From NCBI RefSeq assembly GCF_021653975.1, contig NZ_JAJKFK010000001.1, positions 960,863-1,024,862 on the forward strand: a DNA stretch of 64,000 nt, given 5' to 3'. The translations under genes were made by a program, and so were the position numbers. Numbering within the stretch: the first letter of the stretch is position 1; the number at the start of each line of letters is the position of its first letter. The DNA is from Amycolatopsis sp. GM8 (GTDB taxonomy: Bacteria > Actinomycetota > Actinomycetes > Mycobacteriales > Pseudonocardiaceae). Under the pieces are notes generated by a model. That model did no database searches. It saw only the letters and a list, made by a program, of their open reading frames with translations, and was not told where the DNA came from. Positions 8,650-17,297 of the stretch are shown here, one piece after another.

Positions 8650-11634
8650 ATGTTCGGCATCCTGGGGCCGGTGCTGGCCGACGGGGAGGTCGGCGGGCCG
8701 CGGCCGCGTGCGCTGCTCGCCCTGCTGCTGCTCGACGCGGGCCGGGTGGTCGGCACGGACCGGCTGATCGACGCGCTGTACGGCGAAGAGCCACCGGGCG
8801 ATGCCACGAATGCCTTACAGGCACAGGTTTCCCGGCTCCGCCGGCGGCTCGGCGTGCCGATCGAGCGGCAGCCGGCCGGGTACCGGCTCGTGGTCGATCC
8901 CGATGACGTCGACGTGCACCGGTTCACCCGGCTGGCGCGCGACGGGCGGCAGGCGCTCCACGCGGGTGAACACGCCGAAGCGGCCCGGCTGCTCCGGGAC
9001 GCGCTTTCGTTGTGGCGAGGCCCCGCACTGGCCGATGTCGAGGCGCCGTTCGCGGAACCGCAGGCCGCGAGGCTGGCCGAGGAACGCGTCGCCGCGATCG
9101 AGGACCGGGCGGACGCGGAACTGGCGCTCGGCAATACCGACCTGGTCCCGGAACTCCGTGCGCTGGCGAAGGATCATCCGCTGCGCGAGCGGACGCAGAG
9201 CTTGCTGGTGCGTGCGCTGAGCGGCGCCGGCCAGCAGGCCGAGGCCCTGGTCACGTTCGAGGACACCCGGGAGCGGCTCGCCGACGAACTCGGCGCCGAC
9301 CCGTCCCCCGAGCTGGCCGCGGCGCATCTGGCCGCGCTGCGCGCCGAACCGTTGCGCAGCACGAGCGTTCCCGCGCAGCTGACGAGTTTTGTCGGCCGCG
9401 AGGACGAGCTGAAACGGGTCGCCGAGCTGCTCACCGGCGCGCGGCTGGTCACGCTGACCGGCCCGGGCGGGGCGGGTAAAACGCGGCTCGCGATCGAGGC
9501 GAGCGGTCCCGAGGCCTGCTTCGTCGACCTCGCCCCGGCCGATGGCAGCACGGTGCCGCAAGCGGTGCTGGACGCGCTGGGCCTGCGCGAGACGCGCATG
9601 TTCGGCGCGCCCGGTGACGCGGATCCGGTGCGGCGCCTGGTATCCGCGCTCGCGGACCGCGCACTGCTACTCGTGTTCGACAACTGCGAGCACGTGATCG
9701 GCGAGGCCGCCGCGCTGGCGCACAGGCTGCTCAGCGGCTGCCCGGGCCTGCGCATCCTCGCGACGAGCCGCGAACCGCTCGGCATCACCGGTGAAGCCCT
9801 GTGTCCCGTGCCCCCACTGCGTGAGGCGACGGCACTGCGCCTGTTCGCCGAGCGCGCCGCCGCGGTGTCGCCGCAGTTCGCCATGGATCCCGCCGTCGTC
9901 GGGCGGATCTGTGCGGCACTCGACGGGCTGCCGCTCGCGATCGAGCTCGCCGCGGCCCGGCTGCGCACGATTCCCTTGGCGCAGCTGGAAACCCGGCTCG
10001 CCGACCGGTTCCGGTTACTGTCGCGTGGCAGCCGGACAGCCGCGCCACGGCACCAGACGCTGCGTGCCGTCGTCGCGTGGAGCTGGGAACTTCTCGGCGT
10101 CGAGGAACAGGACCTGTTGCGGCGCTTGGCGGTCTTCTCCGGTGGTGTCACCACCGAGTCGGCCGCGGACGTGTGTGGACTGTCCGAAGTAGACGCCGAT
10201 GAGCTGCTGACCGGGCTCGCCGACAAGTCACTGCTCGACGCGCAGGGCGACCGGTTCCGGATGCTCGACACCATCCGCGCGTACGCGGCCGAACGGCTCG
10301 CCGAGTCCGGCGAGCTGGACGCGGTTTCCCGCGCCCACGCCGAATTCTTCCTCGAACTGGCCCAGACAGCCGATCCGCACCTGCGGCGGACGGAGCAGCT
10401 GACTTGGCTCGCCCGGCTGACGGCCGAGCACGCGAACCTGCACGCGGCGATGCGCTGGGCGGTGGACGCGGCCCCCGAGCTGGCGCTGCGGCTCATCGGC
10501 GCGCAGACCGCGTACTGGCGGCTGCGCGGGGTGCTCAGCGAGAACATCCCGCTGGCCGCGCGGCTGCTGGACAAGCTGGGTCCGGAGACGCCGCCCGGCC
10601 TGGAAGAGGAGTACGTGCTGACCGTGCTGAGCGCCGGACCGTCCGAAATGGACCGTCACCGGCATCGGGCGGAAGCGATCATGAACACGCTCGACTGGCC
10701 GCTACGGCAACCGCATCTGCTGGTCGCGTGGGCGACGTTCGCCGGGCCGCCCGATCCGGACGAGCCGCCGACGCCGATGCAACGCCGGATGGCGACCGTC
10801 GACGACCCGTGGTTCCGGGCGCTTTTCCATTTCTCACAGAGCTATCTGGCCCTGTTCAACGGCAACATCGACACCGCGGAGCCGGATCTGCGGGCCGCGC
10901 TGGACGGTTTTCGCGAGGTGGGCGACCGCTGGGGTATTTCGCAGACCCTCGACGGGCTGGCCACGCACGCCGACCTGACCGGTGAATGGACCCGGGCCGT
11001 CGAGCTGACCGACGAGGCGATCGAGCTGCTGGACCAGCTCGGCGCGATCGAGGACTTGGCCGAGCTGTGGGCCCGGCGCGCCGACCGGCTGCTCCACGGG
11101 GGTGACCTGGCCGGAGCCGAGGCCGGTTACGAACGCGCCGTCGAACTCGCCCGGCGCGGCGGCGTTCCCGCGATCCTGGCGAGTGCGTACCTGGGCCACG
11201 GCCTGCTCGCAGCCCGACGCGGTGACCTGCCCGGCGCGCGGCGGTGGTACGGACGCGCGCTCGACGAGTGCGGCGGCGACTGGCTGAGCACGGGGACGCG
11301 GTCGCGGGTGCTCACCGCGCTGGGGCGGGTCACGGACGATCTCGCGGAGGCCGGGTCGCTGCACCGGCAGGCGGTGCGGAGCGCGCTGAGCCAGCAGTTC
11401 GGCATCGACGTCGCCGAGGCCGTCGAAGGGCTCGCCGGTTTCACGGCCGCGAGCGGGGACCCAGGCCAAGCCGCCTACCTGCTCGGCCTCGCCGAGGCAC
11501 TCCGTGGCCGCGCCCCGGTCGGCGACCCGGATCTCGCCGCGCTTCGCCGCCGGCTGGCCGGCCACCCGGAGTTCACCCGCGGCAAGTCGACCCCCGCCGC
11601 GACCGCCCGCACCCACCTGTCCCACTCGCTCTAA
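8650..11634 (+). CDS. SARP/AfsR-like regulator with BTAD, NB-ARC-type ATPase and helical repeats
   Basis: A 994-aa large regulator of the type often tied to secondary metabolism or stress in actinomycetes. The N-terminus has an OmpR-like winged helix (LLALLLLDAGRVVGTDRL, NALQAQVSRLRRRLG). A BTAD helical domain follows to about residue 245. The STAND-type ATPase has the Walker A GPGGAGKT at residues 271-278 and a Walker B-like LLLVFDNCEH near 340. A winged-helix segment and TPR-like repeats fill the C-terminal half. The monooxygenase gene on the opposite strand overlaps its 3' end by 4 bp. No biosynthetic cluster is visible beside it, so the target is unknown. Confidence 0.9.
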   Translation: MFGILGPVLADGEVGGPRPRALLALLLLDAGRVVGTDRLIDALYGEEPPGDATNALQAQVSRLRRRLGVPIERQPAGYRLVVDPDDVDVHRFTRLARDGRQALHAGEHAEAARLLRDALSLWRGPALADVEAPFAEPQAARLAEERVAAIEDRADAELALGNTDLVPELRALAKDHPLRERTQSLLVRALSGAGQQAEALVTFEDTRERLADELGADPSPELAAAHLAALRAEPLRSTSVPAQLTSFVGREDELKRVAELLTGARLVTLTGPGGAGKTRLAIEASGPEACFVDLAPADGSTVPQAVLDALGLRETRMFGAPGDADPVRRLVSALADRALLLVFDNCEHVIGEAAALAHRLLSGCPGLRILATSREPLGITGEALCPVPPLREATALRLFAERAAAVSPQFAMDPAVVGRICAALDGLPLAIELAAARLRTIPLAQLETRLADRFRLLSRGSRTAAPRHQTLRAVVAWSWELLGVEEQDLLRRLAVFSGGVTTESAADVCGLSEVDADELLTGLADKSLLDAQGDRFRMLDTIRAYAAERLAESGELDAVSRAHAEFFLELAQTADPHLRRTEQLTWLARLTAEHANLHAAMRWAVDAAPELALRLIGAQTAYWRLRGVLSENIPLAARLLDKLGPETPPGLEEEYVLTVLSAGPSEMDRHRHRAEAIMNTLDWPLRQPHLLVAWATFAGPPDPDEPPTPMQRRMATVDDPWFRALFHFSQSYLALFNGNIDTAEPDLRAALDGFREVGDRWGISQTLDGLATHADLTGEWTRAVELTDEAIELLDQLGAIEDLAELWARRADRLLHGGDLAGAEAGYERAVELARRGGVPAILASAYLGHGLLAARRGDLPGARRWYGRALDECGGDWLSTGTRSRVLTALGRVTDDLAEAGSLHRQAVRSALSQQFGIDVAEAVEGLAGFTAASGDPGQAAYLLGLAEALRGRAPVGDPDLAALRRRLAGHPEFTRGKSTPAATARTHLSHSL

Positions 11635-12824
11635 CGCGAGTACCCGGGGATCGGATAATCCTTCAGCGTCAAGGCGTTTGCCGCCTTAATGGCCATCTTC
11701 TGGAACAGGCCCATCAGCGGCCGCGTGAACAGCAGCCGGTAGGTGAAGTTGCGCCGCCGGATCGCGCCGGACGTCGCGGGCGCCAGGAATCCGCCGGCCC
11801 CCTTGGCCTGCTTCAGCCCCGCCTCAGCGGCCGCCCGCACCTCGCGCTCGTAGGCGGCGAACCCGGCCTCGTGGTCACCGCCTGCGGCCGCAAGCTCACC
11901 GGCGAGCACATACGCCGCCATCATCGCCAGCCCGGTCCCGCTGCCGCCCGGCCCCGCGCCCCAGCCGGCGTCGCCTACCAGCGCGATCCGGCCGCGCGTG
12001 TAGTGGTCGAGGTGGATCTGGCACAGCGAGTCGAAGAACACGTCGTCCGCGTCGCGCAGCGCCGCCAGCAGCGCCGGCAGTTCCCACCCGGCGTCGCGGT
12101 AGAGCTCGTGCAGAATCCTCTTCTGCTGCTCGACGTCGTGCCGGTCGTACTCCAGCCCGTCCGCGCGGAACCAGAACCCGACGTTCGCCTGGGTGTTGCC
12201 GCGCTTGCTCTGCAGCATCACGCCCCGCCCGGGCACGTTGTAGACGAACCCGCTGCGGTCCAGCCCGAGGTGGTTCGGCGCGGTGAACCCGGCGAAGTGG
12301 AAGTGGGCCTCCTTGCGGAACCGTGATTCCGGTCCGAACGCCAGCGCCCGCACCACCGAATGCATCCCGTCGGCGCCGACGACCAGGTCGAACTTGCGCG
12401 GACCGCCATGCGTGAAGGTGACTTCGACGCCATCGGCGACCTCGGTCAGCGACGTGATCGAATCCCCGAAGATGTACTCGGTCCGGTCCTTCGTCGCGTC
12501 GAACAGGATGCGGCTGAGGTCGCCACGCAGGATCTCGACCTCGCCGCTGGTGAACTCCGGCGGCATCACCCCGGCCCGGCGGCCCCGCTCGTCGAGGATG
12601 ATCTGCGCGCCCATGTTCGTCTGGTGACGGCGGACCTCATCCAGCAGGCCCGACCGCCGCAACACGTCCAGCTGGTTGCCGCGGAAGTCGACCGCCTGGC
12701 CGCCGTCGCGCAACTCCGGGGCCTTTTCCACGACCGTGGTGGCGAAGCCGTGCCGGTTCAGCCAGAGCGCCAGGGTCGGGCCCGCGATGCTCGCGCCGGA
12801 GATGAGGATGTTCTTGTTTCGCAT
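11631..12824 (-). CDS. FAD-dependent monooxygenase (PHBH family)
   Basis: A 397-aa flavoprotein of the group A aromatic hydroxylase type. The dinucleotide-binding start ISGASIAGPTLALWLNRHG is followed by GGQAVDFRGNQLDVL. The second FAD motif is LVGDAGWGAGPGGSGTGLAM near residue 288. Length and layout match tetracycline-destructase-like and other small-molecule hydroxylases of actinomycetes. The substrate is not evident. The start has AAGGAG six bases upstream. The neighbouring SARP regulator is convergent, so shared control is only a possibility. Confidence 0.88.
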   Translation of the reverse strand: MRNKNILISGASIAGPTLALWLNRHGFATTVVEKAPELRDGGQAVDFRGNQLDVLRRSGLLDEVRRHQTNMGAQIILDERGRRAGVMPPEFTSGEVEILRGDLSRILFDATKDRTEYIFGDSITSLTEVADGVEVTFTHGGPRKFDLVVGADGMHSVVRALAFGPESRFRKEAHFHFAGFTAPNHLGLDRSGFVYNVPGRGVMLQSKRGNTQANVGFWFRADGLEYDRHDVEQQKRILHELYRDAGWELPALLAALRDADDVFFDSLCQIHLDHYTRGRIALVGDAGWGAGPGGSGTGLAMMAAYVLAGELAAAGGDHEAGFAAYEREVRAAAEAGLKQAKGAGGFLAPATSGAIRRRNFTYRLLFTRPLMGLFQKMAIKAANALTLKDYPIPGYSR

Positions 12825-12905
12825 TGCCAGCTCCTTCGTCGTCTCGGTGACCCAAGATTCGGCGAGGGCGCTGACCGGAGGCTGACCGTCCGCTGACGGC
12901 CCTGG

Positions 12906-13109
12906 TCAGGACGCTTTCGCGAACTCCTCGACGAAGACCGCCGTGCAGTGGCAGCCGCCGTCGACGTCGGCGCAGGTGGCGGTGAAGACGTGCCGCGCGA
13001 GGTCGAGATCGCGGCAGCCGGAATCGGTGCACTCCACGAAGTCGTCTTCGTGGCTGACCAGCGTGCCGTGGCAGTGGTCCAGTTCGCTGACGCAGCTAAG
13101 GCACTCCAT
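12906..13109 (-). CDS. Small Cys-rich protein, probable zinc-binding, unknown function
   Basis: A 67-aa protein with eight cysteines (residues 3, 6, 13, 27, 32, 46, 53 and 55) and His12/His14, in the order CxxC, HCHGT, CxxxxC, C and CxC. Such spacing suggests two metal sites. The pattern ECLSC...ELDHCHGTL resembles a short conserved actinobacterial hypothetical family, recalled rather than searched. It follows the Ku gene on the same strand by about 50 bp. An alternative ATG eight codons upstream (13133) also fits. A longer frame running through the Ku region in a different register is a shadow, and only this 3' part looks real. Confidence 0.78.
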   Translation of the reverse strand: MECLSCVSELDHCHGTLVSHEDDFVECTDSGCRDLDLARHVFTATCADVDGGCHCTAVFVEEFAKAS

Positions 13110-13162
13110 GCGACTGTGGTAGCACCGGGTCATGATCGACTCGGGGACGAGCGTCCGGCGTG

Positions 13163-14044
13163 TCACGCACTTTTCGGCGAGCGCCTGCTCCGCGTCGTTG
13201 TGCTCTTGGCCGCGGTGGGCTTCGCCGGGGTCTTCTTGGCCGGTGTCTTGCGCGCCGCGGGCTTGCGGGCCTTCTTGGCCTCCGAAACGCTGGCCTCCAG
13301 CGCCGCCATCAGGTCCACGACATCGGACTTCGCGGTCTTCTTCACCGGTTTCGTGGTGTCCTGGCCCGCGACCTTGGCCTCGATGACCGATTCGAGGGCC
13401 TCGCGGTAGCTGTCGGTGTACTTGTCCGGTTCGAACACCGGCTCGGTCAGCGAATCGATCAGCGAACCGGCCATGGCCAGCTCCTGCGAGCGCACCTGCG
13501 GGGCGTCCTCGTTCAGGAAGCCGAAGTCCGGGGTGCGGACCTCGTCCGGCCACAGCATCGTGGTCATCACCATGACGTCCGCGTGCACCCGCAGCAGCGC
13601 GAGACTCTCCCGCTGCCGCAACGCGACCTTCGCGATCGCCACGTTCTGCGACTTGTGCAGCGCGTCCCGGAGCAGCACATACGGCTTGAGCGCCGACTTC
13701 TGCGGTTCGAGGTAGTAGTGCCGGTCGTAGTGCAGCGGGTCGATCGCCTCCAGCGGCACGAACTCCAGCACGTCGATGACGTTCGAGCTGGACAGCGGCA
13801 GCCCTTCGAGATCGGCGTCCGTGATCACGACCATCTCGCCGTCGTCCAGCTCGTAGCCCTTGGCGATCTCCGCGTACGGCACTTCGACGCCCTCGATCGA
13901 GCAGAACCGCTTGTACTGGATCCGGCCGCCGTCGGACTCGTGGACCTGCCGCAGTGTGACGTTCTTGTTCTCCGTCGCCGCGTACAGGTTGATCGGAATC
14001 GTGACCAACCCGAACGACACGGATCCCTTCCACATCGATCGCAT
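13163..14044 (-). CDS. ku: Ku protein, DNA-end binding (NHEJ)
   Basis: Bacterial Ku homodimer subunit, which binds double-strand DNA ends and recruits LigD. The N-terminus RSMWKGSVSFGLVTIPINLY is diagnostic. The core beta-barrel runs to about residue 255 (IQYKRFCSIEGVEVPY, DLEGLPLSSSNVIDVLEFV). The last 45 residues are Lys/Ala/Pro-rich, like the extended basic tails of actinomycete Ku proteins that add DNA binding. The chosen ATG has GGAGGG eight bases upstream; an upstream in-frame start would add 14 residues unlike the family. No ligD is in the window. Confidence 0.95.
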   Translation of the reverse strand: MRSMWKGSVSFGLVTIPINLYAATENKNVTLRQVHESDGGRIQYKRFCSIEGVEVPYAEIAKGYELDDGEMVVITDADLEGLPLSSSNVIDVLEFVPLEAIDPLHYDRHYYLEPQKSALKPYVLLRDALHKSQNVAIAKVALRQRESLALLRVHADVMVMTTMLWPDEVRTPDFGFLNEDAPQVRSQELAMAGSLIDSLTEPVFEPDKYTDSYREALESVIEAKVAGQDTTKPVKKTAKSDVVDLMAALEASVSEAKKARKPAARKTPAKKTPAKPTAAKSTTTRSRRSPKSA

Positions 14045-14113
14045 CGCAGGTGCCCTCCTGCCGTCGCGGCTATATCCCCTGGCCACACCGTACGCGGCGA
14101 CCCCGCGATGCGA

Positions 14114-14674
14114 CTAGTTGTTCTTCGCGGCGCCGACCAGGACCGCGGCCGCCGTCCGGCCGTGCCGCGCGGGGTCCGTCCGGCCGAAGATCCCGGCCGT
14201 GACCATGGCCCCTTCGGCGAGAAGCAGCAGGTTGTCGGCCAGTTCGCCGGGCAGGCCGGCGGCGGCGACCAGTTCACCCAGATAGTCCCGGAACGCCGTT
14301 TTGTGCCGCAGGGCCTGCCGCCGCACACTGTCGGACACCGCGCCGAGCTCGCCGAAGGAGTTGATCCAGGCGCAGCCGCGGAACCCGGGCTCGCCGAACC
14401 ACAGTTCGAGCCAGTCGAAGACGGCGAGGATGCGGCGCTCGGGATCGTCGTGAGTCTCGACATGCTCGGCCAGGCGGCCGCGCCAGCGGGTGTCGCGGCG
14501 TTCGAGATAGGCCTCGATCAGCTGCTCCTTGGCGGGAAACACCTGGTAGAGCCGCTTGAGGGAGACGCCGGACGCGCTGCGGATGTCGTCCATGCCGACG
14601 GTCTGGATACCACGGGCGTAGAACAGCTCCTCGGCTGCGTCGAGCAGCTTCGTCTGCGCGGCTTCGCGATCCAT
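14114..14674 (-). CDS. TetR/AcrR-family repressor
   Basis: A 186-aa regulator with the N-terminal TetR helix-turn-helix (LLDAAEELFYARGIQTVGMDDI, then ASGVSLKRLYQVFPAKEQLI) and a ligand-binding C-terminal helical domain. The downstream of the two in-frame ATGs was chosen because AAGGTG lies just before it. The upstream one would put a perfect palindrome inside the coding region. That palindrome lies between this gene and the divergent mycothiol-dependent enzyme gene, so the regulator probably controls both. The ligand is unknown. Confidence 0.9.
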   Translation of the reverse strand: MDREAAQTKLLDAAEELFYARGIQTVGMDDIRSASGVSLKRLYQVFPAKEQLIEAYLERRDTRWRGRLAEHVETHDDPERRILAVFDWLELWFGEPGFRGCAWINSFGELGAVSDSVRRQALRHKTAFRDYLGELVAAAGLPGELADNLLLLAEGAMVTAGIFGRTDPARHGRTAAAVLVGAAKNN

Positions 14675-14690
14675 GGTCACCTTACTACCC

Positions 14691-14708
14691 GGAGAACCTA
14701 CGTTCTCC
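14691..14708. promoter_or_regulatory. Palindromic operator in TetR/mycothiol-enzyme divergent gap
   Basis: GGAGAAC-CTAC-GTTCTCC is an inverted repeat with 7-bp perfect arms and a 4-bp centre (16 of 18 positions symmetric). It lies 17 bp upstream of the tetR ATG and 54 bp upstream of the divergent gene. Site, size and symmetry fit a TetR dimer site. Confidence 0.6.
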
Positions 14709-14761
14709 ACAGTAGCCGTAGCGCATCGACCGCAGCCGATTCAGCGTGACAGAATCACGCG

Positions 14762-15442
14762 ATGACCGCACCGGCGCAACGACTCGCGTGGGTCGAGCAA
14801 GGGTCGCGACTCTTCCTCGACCAGCTCGCGTCGATACCGGACAGCGCGTTCCCGGAACCGGGCACGTTGCCGGGCTGGACGACGGCCCATCTGGTCGCGC
14901 ACGTCGGCTACAACGCGAAAGCGCTTTCCCGGCTCGTGCGGTGGGCGCGCACCGGCGAGGAGTCGCCGATGTACCCCAGCCCCGAATCCCGCAACGCCGA
15001 GATCGAGCAAGGCGCGAAGTTGCCTGCCGGCGAAATACGTGAGCTGGCAACGGAAACCGACTCCCGGCTGCGGGCGGATCTCACCGCGCTGACCGCGTGG
15101 GACGCGCAAGTCCGGACAGCACAAGGAAGACTGGTCCCGGCGACCGAAATCCCGTGGCTGCGCACGCGCGAAGTGTGGATTCACGCAGTCGACCTCGGCA
15201 CCGGTGTGGGATTCGACGACTTCCCCGATGAGCTGGTCGACGCGCTGATCGCGGATGTGGTCGGTCTGCGCGCGAGCCGCGACCAGGGGCCAGCCTTCGT
15301 CCTCGAAGCGTCGGATCGCGCGTCGGACTGGCGGATCCCCGGCGAGGAGCCGGTCGTCGTCCGTGGCACCGCGGCAGAACTCTGCCGCTGGATCTGCGGG
15401 CGCGGCGGTCTCGACGGGCCGGATCTCGGCAAGTGGCTGTAG
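14762..15442 (+). CDS. Mycothiol-dependent maleylpyruvate isomerase-family protein
   Basis: A 226-aa protein with a DinB-like four-helix N-terminal domain and the C-terminal domain of the mycothiol-dependent maleylpyruvate isomerase family. The metal-site pattern is visible as HLVAHVGYNAKAL (His near residues 43 and 47) and REVWIHAVDLG (His near 141). The C-terminal GTAAELCRWICGR segment is typical. The family uses mycothiol, the actinobacterial thiol, in isomerisation or conjugation. The substrate is unknown, and specific maleylpyruvate isomerase activity is not implied. It is divergent from a TetR repressor with a shared operator, so it is probably inducible. Confidence 0.88.
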   Translation: MTAPAQRLAWVEQGSRLFLDQLASIPDSAFPEPGTLPGWTTAHLVAHVGYNAKALSRLVRWARTGEESPMYPSPESRNAEIEQGAKLPAGEIRELATETDSRLRADLTALTAWDAQVRTAQGRLVPATEIPWLRTREVWIHAVDLGTGVGFDDFPDELVDALIADVVGLRASRDQGPAFVLEASDRASDWRIPGEEPVVVRGTAAELCRWICGRGGLDGPDLGKWL

Positions 15443-15448
15443 CCCCCG

Positions 15449-15904
15449 CTAGCCGCCGAGGACGTCGCGCGTCAGTTCGAGGTGTCCGCGATGCTGCGCC
15501 AGCTCCTCGTACACATGTTGCAGCGCCGCACCCTGCGTGCGCCCGATCAGCGTGTCACCGTAAGGCGGCGCCGCTTCCTCGTGCAGCGGCGCCCGCATGT
15601 CGGCGACAGCGACGTACTCGCGCAGCCGCTGCTTCGCCTCGCCGAGCCGCGTGACGAGATCCGCGACCTTCCCCGACGCATGGAACTCCGCGTCGCGATC
15701 CCGCTCTACCGCGCGGCCCGCGACGAGCCGCCCCGCCCAGTGATCGACCACGCCGATGCAGTGCGTCACGATCGCGTACGGCGTGTTCGCGCCGGGCAGC
15801 TCCGGCCGCCGGTTCGCCAGGTCGTCGCCGAGTTCCTCCAGCACGGCCGCCATCCCGTCGAGGGCCCGGCCGGTGAAGTACAGGTACTCGTCCGTGGTGA
15901 TCAT
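15449..15904 (-). CDS. DinB-family (DUF664-like) protein
   Basis: A 151-aa four-helix protein of the DinB/YfiT-like superfamily. The start TDEYLYFTGRALDGMAAVLEEL, the VTHCIGVVDHWAGRLV helix (His near residues 48 and 54) and HVYEELAQHRGHLELTRD (His near 129 and 138) match the three-His metal site of thiol-dependent transferases. Actinomycete members are thought to use mycothiol. It is convergent with, and 6 bp from, another DinB-fold gene, which suggests related detoxification roles. The exact reaction is unknown. Confidence 0.83.
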   Translation of the reverse strand: MITTDEYLYFTGRALDGMAAVLEELGDDLANRRPELPGANTPYAIVTHCIGVVDHWAGRLVAGRAVERDRDAEFHASGKVADLVTRLGEAKQRLREYVAVADMRAPLHEEAAPPYGDTLIGRTQGAALQHVYEELAQHRGHLELTRDVLGG

Positions 15905-15923
15905 GTGTCAACGGTAGCGGGGC

Positions 15924-17297
15924 TCAGCCCGGCAGCAGCTCGGTGACCAGCCGCGTCAGCTGCCGCAGGTTCCGGCATTCGTGCATCGGCACCTCCCGGG
16001 CGTACTCGAGCGCGGCGGAATCGCCTGTGCCCCAAGCAGAACGCGGTTCGGGGTTGAGCCAGTGGACGTGCTTGGCGCGGCCGGCGATCTCGCGGACGGC
16101 GGCCAGGTTCGGGTCGCCGCCGTTGGTCCGGCCGTCGCCGAGGATCAGTACCGACGTGCGCGGGCCGACGGCGTCCGGCCAGCCCTCGACGAAACTGCCG
16201 AGCGAATCGCCGTAGTCGCTGCTCATCCCCCAGCGGGTCAGCCGCGCCTGGGTCATGATCCGGCGCGCGAGCCCCTCGGGATCGGCCGCGCCGGCGGTGA
16301 CCAGCTCGGTGATCTCGTCGGTCAGCTCGACGAACGCGAACGTGCGCACCTTGCTGAACTGGTCGGCGAGCGCCTGCACGAGCTGCAATGTGAACTGCGC
16401 GAACCCCGCGACGGAGCCGGACATGTCGCACAGCAGCACCAGTTCCGGCCGGCCGGGACGGCGCTCGCGCATCGCGGGGCGCATCGGGACACCGCCGGTC
16501 GCGAGGGAGCGGCGAAGCGTGCGACGCAGGTCGATCTGCCCGCGGCGGGAGCGGCGCCGGCGCGCGGCGAGCCGGGTCGCGAGCTTGCGGGACAACGGCT
16601 GGATCGTCCGCCGCAGCTCGGCCAGCTGCTGGCTGCTGGCGTTGGTGAAGCTGACGAGATCCGGTTGCGGCGCCACCGCGTAGCGCGCAATCCTTTCCCT
16701 GCCACGGAATTCCGCAGTGCGGCGACGTGCTTCGGCCTGCACCTGATCGCGGAACGACGCGATGCGCGACTGGGCTTCCTGGCGAGAAAGCGCTTCCCCG
16801 AGCCCGTCCCCCTGCTCGCCGCGAATCGCCGCGAGCACCCGGCTCAGCAACGCGTCCGGCCGGACGCGCTCCAGCGTCTGGTACGCCGACCAGCCGCTCA
16901 TGCCGCCACCGCCGGACCCACCCTCGCCGAACGAGCCGTACTGGCCGAACACCTCGACCCCGGCGGCCGCGAGCGCGCGCATCCGTTCGGTGTCGCCCTG
17001 CGCGAGCGCGGTAACCAGCGCGTTGCGCAGCTCGCCGAGATCTTCTGTCTCCGCCGCGGTTTCCGCCGATCCGATCGCGATCGGGAAGTACAGATCGAAC
17101 AACGCGTCGAAGGCCGCGCGCTGCCCCGACCGGCGAAGCACGGTGGCCGCCAGGGCCGCCCGCACCTGCTCGCGGTCGGCAAGGCCGAGCACGTCGACCG
17201 CGGCCGCCGCGTCGATCGTTTCGCCGGGCCCGACCGGGATTCCGTGTTCCCGCAAGGCACCGACGAACTCGACCAGCCGGTCCGGCAGCCCGGTCAT
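15924..17297 (-). CDS. VWA-domain protein, CoxE-like
   Basis: A 457-aa protein of the CoxE/VWA type that works with MoxR-family AAA ATPases. The C-terminal von Willebrand A domain has the MIDAS sequence DMSGS (in LVLLCDMSGSVAGF, about residue 285) and a later ILGDGRTNGGD acidic loop. The N-terminal half is helical with an Arg-rich stretch (RLAARRRRSRRG) before the VWA. Its start overlaps the stop of the upstream MoxR gene by 4 bp, so they form an operon. MoxR-VWA pairs usually insert or activate metal cofactors or remodel complexes. The target is unknown here, though a cox operon lies 36 kb away. Confidence 0.87.
   Translation of the reverse strand: MTGLPDRLVEFVGALREHGIPVGPGETIDAAAAVDVLGLADREQVRAALAATVLRRSGQRAAFDALFDLYFPIAIGSAETAAETEDLGELRNALVTALAQGDTERMRALAAAGVEVFGQYGSFGEGGSGGGGMSGWSAYQTLERVRPDALLSRVLAAIRGEQGDGLGEALSRQEAQSRIASFRDQVQAEARRRTAEFRGRERIARYAVAPQPDLVSFTNASSQQLAELRRTIQPLSRKLATRLAARRRRSRRGQIDLRRTLRRSLATGGVPMRPAMRERRPGRPELVLLCDMSGSVAGFAQFTLQLVQALADQFSKVRTFAFVELTDEITELVTAGAADPEGLARRIMTQARLTRWGMSSDYGDSLGSFVEGWPDAVGPRTSVLILGDGRTNGGDPNLAAVREIAGRAKHVHWLNPEPRSAWGTGDSAALEYAREVPMHECRNLRQLTRLVTELLPG

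Noticed and set aside
12906..14033. A single 375-aa minus-strand gene spanning the Ku region
   Set aside because: The first 300 residues are out-of-frame Ku sequence. Only the last 67 residues, from the ATG at 13109, look like a real protein.
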